23,070 nt of DNA from the IMG/VR virus record IMGVR_UViG_3300035119_000040, positions 1 through 23,070 of that record. The stretch is one strand, 5' to 3'. The translations under genes were made by a program, and so were the position numbers. Each line of letters opens with the position of its first letter. Position 1 is the first letter of the stretch. The notes beneath the pieces were generated by a model. It was not told where the DNA came from, did no database searches, and saw only the letters and a program-made list of their open reading frames with translations. This document shows positions 17,355 through 23,070 of this stretch, one piece after another. Source of the stretch: a virus.

Positions 17355-20338
17355 TGGCAGACCCAGCAGATATTGGTATTGGCGATCAGCCCGATAAGTC
17401 CAAACCTAAATACTTAAAGGTAGACTTGGACCCATTGGCTGGGCCTGATGGCGGGGCTATGAGCCGCAGACTGGCATCGTTCTGGATTAATCAAGTTATT
17501 GATGTAGATGACGACCGTGAGTTCAAACGTTGGCTCAAGCGCGGTACTACGATTGAAAAACGGTACAGGGATGAACGCAGCCGTGTAGATGAAGAAGGTC
17601 AACGGCACGTTAATTCACTTTGGGCTAATGTTGAAATACTTACACCAGCTCTTTATGGAAGGCCGCCAGTTCCTGTATGCGAACGTAGGTTTAGGGATAA
17701 AGATCCGGTAGGGCGCGGTGCTGCTCAAATGCTTGAGCGTGCTCTTAGGAATGAAATGGAAATATGCGGCTTTGATGAATCAATGCGTCAAGCTTTGCGT
17801 GATTATCTATTACCAGGGCGTGGTTCAGTTTGGGTAAGGTACGAACCTGAATTTGGTGAAGGGTCATCAATTCCAACTGATGATGAAATGGATCAGACCG
17901 ATTCTCAAGGTCCGATTGAATCCCCTGATGAATCTGAAGAGGAAGAAAAATTAAGGGAAACTGGCATCCGAGTAACACGGGAATCAACACCTGTTGATTA
18001 CATTCAATGGACTGACTTTTATACATTCCCATCAAAAGCACGTATATGGAAGGAAGTTACTGCTGTAGGTAAGCGGGTTTATATGACTCGTGAGCAAATG
18101 AAGAGGAGGTTTGGCGATGAAATTGGCCGAGCTATACCTTTTCAGAAGGATGATCGCAGGACTCGCCGCCAGGAGGATTCGGCGCATGGCCATGCGATTG
18201 AGGAAAAAGCACAGATATTTGAAATATGGGATAGAACCAAAGAAGAAGTCGTATGGATTGCTGAAGGGTATCATTACCTTTGTGACCGTAAAGACGATCC
18301 CCTCAAACTTGAATCTTTCTTTCCATGCCCCAAACCCTTATACGCTAACCCTACTAATAATACTCTGGTACCTGTGCCTGATTTTATACAGTATCAAGAC
18401 CAGGCAATTCAGATAGATGAATTAACCCAGCGCATTTCTATGTTAGCTAAAGCCTGTAAAGTTGCCGGTGTTTACAATTCGGCAGCTAAAGGTATCCAAC
18501 GGTTATTTAATGAGTCTGTTGAAAATGAAATGATCCCAGTCGATGACTGGGCAGCTTTTGCTGAGAAAGGCGGTATAGCCGGTAACCTCAGTTTTATTCC
18601 GCTTAAAGAAATAATGGGAGTTATTGAAGAGCTTACTAAAATAAAAGAACGTGCTCTTATTGAGATGGACCGCCTTACTGGTATTAACGATATTATGCGT
18701 GGAACGACTGACGCCCGTGAAACTTTGGGTGGGCAGCGTCTTAAATCAAATGCTTCAGGTACAAGGCTTCAAGCGCGTCAGAATGAAGTTGTCAGATTTG
18801 CACGTGACGTGTTGAAGATCATGGCCGATATCATGTGTCGGCATTTCAGTGCTCAATCGCTCATAGAAGTATCTGGGGCTCTCTATGAGCAAGGTCTGGG
18901 CACTATGGATGTAGCTACACATGATATGTTACTTCAGACGGATTTGCCTTCTGGACCTGTGACAGAAGGTCAAGGCGGTTATCCAACGTCAGGTTTGATT
19001 GGCACCTCCTCCGTGCCAGGGGGACCGGGTGGCAGTGGTGTAGGTCCAGGCAGCGTACCACCAAGGCCGCCCGGTCCAGTCCCCCCAGGTCCAATGCCTC
19101 AAATGCCAGGGGGCATGCCCCCAGGAGGTATGCCCGGTGCGCCAATGCCAGGAATGCCGCCAACTGGCCTTACCCCAGGAATGCCCTCAATTCCAGGTGC
19201 TCAGCCCCCTGGACCGCCACCTATTCCAGGTCTCCCAGCTAGGCCAACGCCACCTGCCGCGCCAAGTTTTGGCTTCCAGGGACGTATGCCCCCTAATAAT
19301 GCACCTTCAAACCCAGGTCTGCCTACTGAACTAATAGATAAAATACAGGGCTTTGAAAGAATTGCCAGATCAATACGCCTTATTAGGGATGAGAAATTAT
19401 TAGGGTTTAGAGTTGAAATTGAAGTTGAGTCGACAATATATGCTGACACTCAACAGGAAAAGGCTGACAGAACAGCATTTATAGCATCAGTCACCCAGTT
19501 TCTTCAACAGAGCATGGTGATTGGTGCACAATTGCCTCAAGCAACACCATTGCTCGGAAAATTCCTCCAATTTGGAGTTAGAGGTTTTAACATCGGACGC
19601 GAGTTAGAACAAGCCATTGAGGATTTCTGTGATGAGGCTGTGGTAGCTGCTAAGATGCACCAACAGATGGCACAACAGATGCCAAATCCGATGCAAATGA
19701 AAGCCCAGGCCGATATGATGAAAGCCCAGGCCGATATTCAAGGGCAGCATTTTAAGATACAAAGTGACCAACAGAAAGCCCAGGCTGAGGTCCAACGGCA
19801 GCATATTGAAAATCAGGGTGAATTACAGAATTCGGCAGCCGATACACAGCAGAAACAGCTTGATATGCAGATGCGTCATATGGAGATGGAAATTGAATTA
19901 ATCCGACTTCAAATTGAAAAGATGAAAGCACAAGCCCAGCTCCAGACTGAAGGGTTAAAGGCACATACGGCACAACAACAATCAGTAATGGATCAACATA
20001 AATCAGTCTTAGATATGCAGGGTATGCATATGCAACATGCGCAGGATCAGCAAAAGATGCAGATGCAGCGTGAAGAGCATGACCATAATATACAAAGTAT
20101 GGGCATGGAGCATAATCAAGAACAGCAAAAGATGCATCAGCAAGGTCTATTTGACCAGCAAAAGTTGTACGCACAACAACAGCAACACGATCAAGATCTG
20201 CAAATGCAGCGCGAGCAACAGCAGCATGAAATTGAGCAGGGCCGCGTAGAACATAATCGAAGTATGGAACAAGGCAATATGCAGCATAAGTTGGCTAGGG
20301 CAAAATTGAGTGCAGCCAACAAGCCGAGAAGCCAATGA
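17354..20338 (+). CDS. Portal protein, P22-like, with a long C-terminal extension (994 aa)
   Basis: The first about 540 residues match P22/podovirus-type portals in overall order: FKRWLKRGTTIEKRYRDE, SLWANVEILTPALYGRPP (about 88-105), LLPGRGSVWVRYEP (about 152-165), WTDFYTFPSKARIWKEV (about 220-236), and GINDIMRGTTDARETLGGQR (about 440-459). A Pro/Gly/Met-rich linker of about 100 residues (553-655) follows, then a further segment, and then a Gln/Met/His-rich coiled coil with repeated MKAQAD units from about residue 765 to the end. The portal forms the dodecameric DNA channel and docks terminase; the long helix may be a barrel extending into the head. The final part of the gene is repetitive and could be variable in length. 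Confidence 0.92.
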   Translation: MADPADIGIGDQPDKSKPKYLKVDLDPLAGPDGGAMSRRLASFWINQVIDVDDDREFKRWLKRGTTIEKRYRDERSRVDEEGQRHVNSLWANVEILTPALYGRPPVPVCERRFRDKDPVGRGAAQMLERALRNEMEICGFDESMRQALRDYLLPGRGSVWVRYEPEFGEGSSIPTDDEMDQTDSQGPIESPDESEEEEKLRETGIRVTRESTPVDYIQWTDFYTFPSKARIWKEVTAVGKRVYMTREQMKRRFGDEIGRAIPFQKDDRRTRRQEDSAHGHAIEEKAQIFEIWDRTKEEVVWIAEGYHYLCDRKDDPLKLESFFPCPKPLYANPTNNTLVPVPDFIQYQDQAIQIDELTQRISMLAKACKVAGVYNSAAKGIQRLFNESVENEMIPVDDWAAFAEKGGIAGNLSFIPLKEIMGVIEELTKIKERALIEMDRLTGINDIMRGTTDARETLGGQRLKSNASGTRLQARQNEVVRFARDVLKIMADIMCRHFSAQSLIEVSGALYEQGLGTMDVATHDMLLQTDLPSGPVTEGQGGYPTSGLIGTSSVPGGPGGSGVGPGSVPPRPPGPVPPGPMPQMPGGMPPGGMPGAPMPGMPPTGLTPGMPSIPGAQPPGPPPIPGLPARPTPPAAPSFGFQGRMPPNNAPSNPGLPTELIDKIQGFERIARSIRLIRDEKLLGFRVEIEVESTIYADTQQEKADRTAFIASVTQFLQQSMVIGAQLPQATPLLGKFLQFGVRGFNIGRELEQAIEDFCDEAVVAAKMHQQMAQQMPNPMQMKAQADMMKAQADIQGQHFKIQSDQQKAQAEVQRQHIENQGELQNSAADTQQKQLDMQMRHMEMEIELIRLQIEKMKAQAQLQTEGLKAHTAQQQSVMDQHKSVLDMQGMHMQHAQDQQKMQMQREEHDHNIQSMGMEHNQEQQKMHQQGLFDQQKLYAQQQQHDQDLQMQREQQQHEIEQGRVEHNRSMEQGNMQHKLARAKLSAANKPRSQ

Positions 20339-20562
20339 GCATTTTTAAATCAATAATGGAAACTGTCTGTGACAAAAAGTTTGGCACAATAGGCTACAGC
20401 ATTTCAGAATGGTATGTTCCAAACACTAATACTATGAATTATACGGTTCAATATCAAGGCGAGACAAAGCAGATAACAATACATGGAATAGCTGACATAG
20501 AATATTATGGTGGATCGGTTGGAGCGGTTATGAGGTCAGAGCTAGATAAGGAATTTCCGTAA
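20335..20562 (+). CDS. Hypothetical protein (75 aa)
   Basis: It overlaps the portal stop by 4 nt (ATGA) and the next start by one base (TAATG), so it is coupled on both sides. The protein is a compact beta-rich unit (YSISEWYVPNTNTMNYTVQY ... ITIHGIADIEYYGG). I do not recognise it; position suggests a small head or connector component. Confidence 0.65.
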   Translation: MSIFKSIMETVCDKKFGTIGYSISEWYVPNTNTMNYTVQYQGETKQITIHGIADIEYYGGSVGAVMRSELDKEFP

Positions 20563-20870
20563 TGCCAACGTATGTAATCAGAAATGGTGAATTAGTAGAT
20601 AAACGTTTTGCGGAACCTCAGTATCAAACTGATAGTGCTGCCAATGTTATCAGCGATACTATGGACTCTACCCGTCACATGGCTGATGGCAATTATTATG
20701 AAAGTAAGTCAGAGTTTAGAAAAGCCACAAAGGCCGCAGGTTGTATAGAGTACGGATCAGAGATTCCGACTTTACTTAAGCCGCGAAAGCCAATACCTTT
20801 GGATAGAGCCAAGCGCCGTGATGATATACGGCGAGCTATATATGAACTTAGAAATGGAATTCGTCGGTAA
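20562..20870 (+). CDS. Conserved-type phage protein near the scaffold gene (102 aa)
   Basis: The product starts with PTYVIRNGELVDKR and contains RHMADGNYYESKSEFRKATK followed by AAGCIEYGSE. This is a pattern I know from small phage proteins encoded between portal and scaffold genes ('hmADGk.ydSKS.FRrATKaaGcvE.G.e'). Function is unknown. The C-terminus is strongly basic (DRAKRRDDIRRAIYELRNGI). It follows the 20335 gene by a one-base overlap. Confidence 0.75.
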   Translation: MPTYVIRNGELVDKRFAEPQYQTDSAANVISDTMDSTRHMADGNYYESKSEFRKATKAAGCIEYGSEIPTLLKPRKPIPLDRAKRRDDIRRAIYELRNGIRR

Positions 20871-20882
20871 GGAATGTTGAAC

Positions 20883-22124
20883 ATGGACCTCAATCAAGAA
20901 GTTGATACCTCCACCACGCGCATACCACCGGAGGCTGACACAAGTTCTGATCGCGATAATTTTGGTTATGATCGTGACCGTGATCGTGATCGTGACAGAG
21001 ATAGGGATAGTCGGAAAGATAGACCATCTGTAAGGGATACTATCAGGCAAACGTTTGATGATGCCCGTCAGGATGATGCTCAGGAAGAGCGACCTCGTGA
21101 ACGTGTACGTGAAGAAGAGCCACCTGAGACCGAAGCTGGGACGGGCAAATCTGAAAAGAAGGCTGCTGAAGAAACAGCACCTACATCTTGGACTAGGGAA
21201 GCTAAGGAATCATGGGCTGAACTTCCTGAGCGCATAAAGAAGGAAGTTCTTAAGCGTGAAACTGATATGCAAAAGGGGGTTGAATCCCTTAAAACTCAAT
21301 ATAAAGAAATTGATGAAGCTATTGCACCTTATGCGCCAGTTATCAAACAGTTTCAAAAGACCCCAGCCCAGGCAGTTTCACAGCTATTTGCATGGTTCGA
21401 TGCTTTAGCCAAAAACCCAGATCAAGCCTTCCCAGCTCTTTTACAGAGTTACAAGTATGAGCCGGCACGCCTTTTGGCAGCTTACGGCATCGATCCAAAT
21501 GCATTATACCAATTCTTGCAGCAACAAACTCAGACGCAGCAAACGCAGCAAGCTAATGGGCAAGTGCCTAATGGGCAAGCCCAAGATGACGTACCGCCAG
21601 TAGTCAAGAATTATATCAGCGATCTTCAGAAAGAACTAGCTGAACTGAAGAATGCAGTTGGTTATCAATTCAATGGTCTGGCACAGACTTTTGCTGAGCA
21701 AAACGCCGCTAAGACTCAGGAAATGTTAGACCGTTGGGCATCAGATAAGCCTTATTTTAACGAAGTTAGGGTTATGATGGGTCATTTATTGACTCCTGAT
21801 CCTTCAACAGGGCAAGCGGCAGTACCTTTGAAAGACGGCAAGGTTGATCTTGACGCAGCTTATGAGATGGCAATCCATGCCATGCCTGACGTAAGGGCTA
21901 GGGTATGGCAGGAATATCAAACCCAGCAAGAGACGGCACGTAAAGCTAAGGCAGAAGCGGATTACAAAGCCCAACAAGATAGGGCTAATAAAGCAAAACG
22001 TGCTTCAGGCAGTCTTACCACATCTGCACCCGGTGCGCAGATCAGCCGGCGTGATTCCGCACAAAAGGGTCTTAGTGTGCGGGAAAGCCTAAAACAGGCT
22101 ATTACTGAACTCTCAAGCAACTGA
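20883..22124 (+). CDS. Capsid scaffolding-like protein (413 aa)
   Basis: The N-terminal 100 residues are highly charged, with an Arg-Asp repeat (DRDRDRDRDRDRD, about 30-45 of the product) and an acidic Glu/Lys segment. The core SWTREAKESWAELPERIKKE, then READMQKGV-like KRETDMQKGVESLKTQYKEI, and SQLFAWFDALAKNPDQAFPA matches podovirus-type scaffold proteins ('W....W..LPpe.q.yi..RE.dm.kGie....'). The 3' half has a Gln-rich linker and a charged helical C-terminus. Scaffolds guide capsid assembly and leave or are degraded. The ATG at 20883 is chosen because AAGGA lies 9 nt upstream; the ATG at 20874 abuts it. Confidence 0.85.
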   Translation: MDLNQEVDTSTTRIPPEADTSSDRDNFGYDRDRDRDRDRDRDSRKDRPSVRDTIRQTFDDARQDDAQEERPRERVREEEPPETEAGTGKSEKKAAEETAPTSWTREAKESWAELPERIKKEVLKRETDMQKGVESLKTQYKEIDEAIAPYAPVIKQFQKTPAQAVSQLFAWFDALAKNPDQAFPALLQSYKYEPARLLAAYGIDPNALYQFLQQQTQTQQTQQANGQVPNGQAQDDVPPVVKNYISDLQKELAELKNAVGYQFNGLAQTFAEQNAAKTQEMLDRWASDKPYFNEVRVMMGHLLTPDPSTGQAAVPLKDGKVDLDAAYEMAIHAMPDVRARVWQEYQTQQETARKAKAEADYKAQQDRANKAKRASGSLTTSAPGAQISRRDSAQKGLSVRESLKQAITELSSN

Positions 22125-22132
22125 AATACTAG

Positions 22133-22168
22133 AGCAGGTAGCCCTCTGGTGGCTACCTGCTTATTTTT
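22133..22168 (+). terminator. Rho-independent terminator in the late operon
   Basis: The 11-bp stem AGCAGGTAGCC / GGCTACCTGCT (22133-22143, 22151-22161) with a 7-nt loop is followed by TATTTTT. It separates the scaffold gene from downstream genes and is a natural place for regulated read-through. Confidence 0.88.
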
Positions 22169-22180
22169 GTGGAGATAATC

Positions 22181-22366
22181 ATGCCAAGAGGATTAAGAAC
22201 TACACCAAAATTGCCTATGAAGGCTAAGCAGTTTAAAGGTATGACGTCTATGACGGCAGCTACAGCCCGGCCTAGCAAGATGATGGGTCCACCTATGGCA
22301 CCAGTTGGGCCTAAAGGACCAAAAGGTTTTAGTTCGCCAAAGCCAAAAAAGACATTCAAGTATTAA
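22181..22366 (+). CDS. Small Pro/Lys-rich basic protein (61 aa)
   Basis: The ATG at 22181 follows GGAGATAATC, a good ribosome-binding site, so an in-frame ATG at 22169 is not needed. The chain is basic and proline-rich (MGPPMAPVGPKGPKGFSSPK) with no hydrophobic core. It is the first gene after the late-operon terminator. Function is unknown; it may be virion-associated. Confidence 0.65.
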   Translation: MPRGLRTTPKLPMKAKQFKGMTSMTAATARPSKMMGPPMAPVGPKGPKGFSSPKPKKTFKY

Positions 22367-22367
22367 A

Positions 22368-22973
22368 ATGGCATTTAACAGTGATTGGAATCAAATTTAC
22401 ACCAAGAAAGCTATGGGATCGTACCCAGATACGGCATTGGTACGGTTTATAGCTAAGAATTACTACAAAGAACCTGATAGAAAGGCGATAAAATTCTTTG
22501 ATGTAGGGTGTGGTGCCGGTTCAAGTACGTGGTATCTGGCGCGTGAAGGCTTTAGTGTTGCGGCAATTGATGGTTCATTGATTGCTACTGACCGTTTACG
22601 TCAGCGACTTCAGAAAGAAAACCTTGAGGCGCTAATTGCGTGCGGTGATTTAGCCGATCTTACGCTTAAATCTGATTATTTCGACTGTATTATTGACATA
22701 AGTGCTCTTTGTTACGTTCCAAATGACAAAATTGATGCCATAATGTCAGAATTACATAAAGTTCTTAAGCCAGGAGGGAAGTTTTTCTCAATAACTCCGT
22801 CAATTGAGTGCGATAAAGCGATTTTTAACAATATTATTGAAGGAGTTGACTTACAGGCACGGTTTTTAAGCGATGGCGACATAAAGAACTTGTTTAGAAA
22901 CTTCACTGAATTCAGTGTAGCACCGTATATGTATGATGATGTTAAACTTTTAGAAATACATGCGGTGAAATGA
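22368..22973 (+). CDS. Class I SAM-dependent methyltransferase (201 aa)
   Basis: The Rossmann-type SAM-binding motif I is FFDVGCGAGSSTWYLAREGF (about 44-63), followed by VAAIDGS (motif II, acidic loop) and DYFDCIIDISALCYVP (about 105-120, motif IV-like) and LKPGGKFFSITPS. An N-terminal segment NSDWNQIYTKKAMGSYPDTA precedes it, as in small phage and bacterial methyltransferases of the UbiE/small-molecule type. No target-recognition domain for DNA is present, so the substrate could be a small molecule, protein or nucleotide. The ATG at 22368 lies right after the preceding stop. It lies between scaffold and presumably capsid genes. Confidence 0.88.
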   Translation: MAFNSDWNQIYTKKAMGSYPDTALVRFIAKNYYKEPDRKAIKFFDVGCGAGSSTWYLAREGFSVAAIDGSLIATDRLRQRLQKENLEALIACGDLADLTLKSDYFDCIIDISALCYVPNDKIDAIMSELHKVLKPGGKFFSITPSIECDKAIFNNIIEGVDLQARFLSDGDIKNLFRNFTEFSVAPYMYDDVKLLEIHAVK

Positions 22974-22974
22974 A

Positions 22975-23070
22975 ATGTTCAACTACTATATGGACCGTGG
23001 ACTGTCAGTTGTTGAGCTTTTGGTCAAGGTATTTAAGAATAGAACTTGGTATATACCCGATTTTATACAT
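22975..23070 (+). CDS. 5' end of a gene cut by the window edge
   Basis: An ATG one base after the stop of the methyltransferase opens a frame (MFNYYMDRGLSVVELLVKVF) that remains open to the last base of the window. The first 32 residues do not resemble a capsid protein and cannot be assigned. Confidence 0.5.
   Translation, partial: MFNYYMDRGLSVVELLVKVFKNRTWYIPDFIH

Noticed and set aside
19752-20174. 140-aa minus-strand frame opposite the portal 3' end
   Set aside because: The Gln/Met/His-rich coding strand lacks the codons that would read as stops on the other strand; it is a shadow.

Overview
The window is part of the genome of a lytic tailed bacteriophage, most likely with a P22/T7-type (podovirus-like) head module. 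The strongest evidence is the ordered packaging and head block from about 14.2 kb rightwards: small-terminase-like protein, large terminase, small head-associated protein, coiled-coil protein, portal, two small proteins, scaffold-like protein. No integrase, repressor pair or attachment site is visible. The host is unknown. The NusG/RfaH-like protein most resembles alphaproteobacterial NusG paralogs, so an alphaproteobacterial host is a guess only.

Layout. (1) 1-3757, mainly plus strand: short genes of the kind phages carry in early or accessory regions, including two small membrane proteins, a possible minimal kinase-fold protein, a DUF6197-like and a DUF5419-like protein; units end in clear hairpin terminators. 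(2) 3758-4490: a minus-strand HTH gene, then about 430 bp of non-coding DNA rich in TATC words, some close to DnaA boxes. (3) 4491-6052: a conspicuously GC-rich island with a Pro/Ala/Thr/Val/Glu-rich protein, preceded by a dense cluster of dyad-symmetric sites. (4) 6053-6540: terminator, two AT-rich palindrome repeats, a 48-bp direct repeat, and a tRNA-Asn(GTT) gene with encoded CCA on the minus strand. (5) 6540-12414, minus strand: tightly overlapping genes probably read from a promoter at 12450-12479. They encode a nucleotidyltransferase, a PLP-dependent enzyme, a phosphoribosyltransferase, a dCTP-deaminase-like protein, a zinc-ribbon protein and, at the distal end, a RAMP/Cas7-like protein coupled to a winged-helix protein. 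(6) Between these two groups, 7580-8502 is an unusual non-coding stretch of about 920 bp built on a degenerate 5-nt period (GTGNN). (7) 12518 to the right end, plus strand: a NusG/RfaH paralog and a cold-shock protein head the late transcription unit, followed by DUF6496, a Gly/His/Lys-rich protein, the packaging and head genes, a terminator, a small Pro/Lys-rich protein, a SAM methyltransferase and the start of one more gene cut by the window edge.

How it may work together (inference): the minus-strand block supplies nucleotide metabolism and possibly base modification. The NusG paralog with its cold-shock partner is well placed to act as an antitermination pair for the late operon. The GTGNN array, TATC region and AT-rich palindromes are the main candidate control or replication elements. 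The most novel items are the GTGNN array and the stand-alone RAMP-like gene immediately downstream of it.
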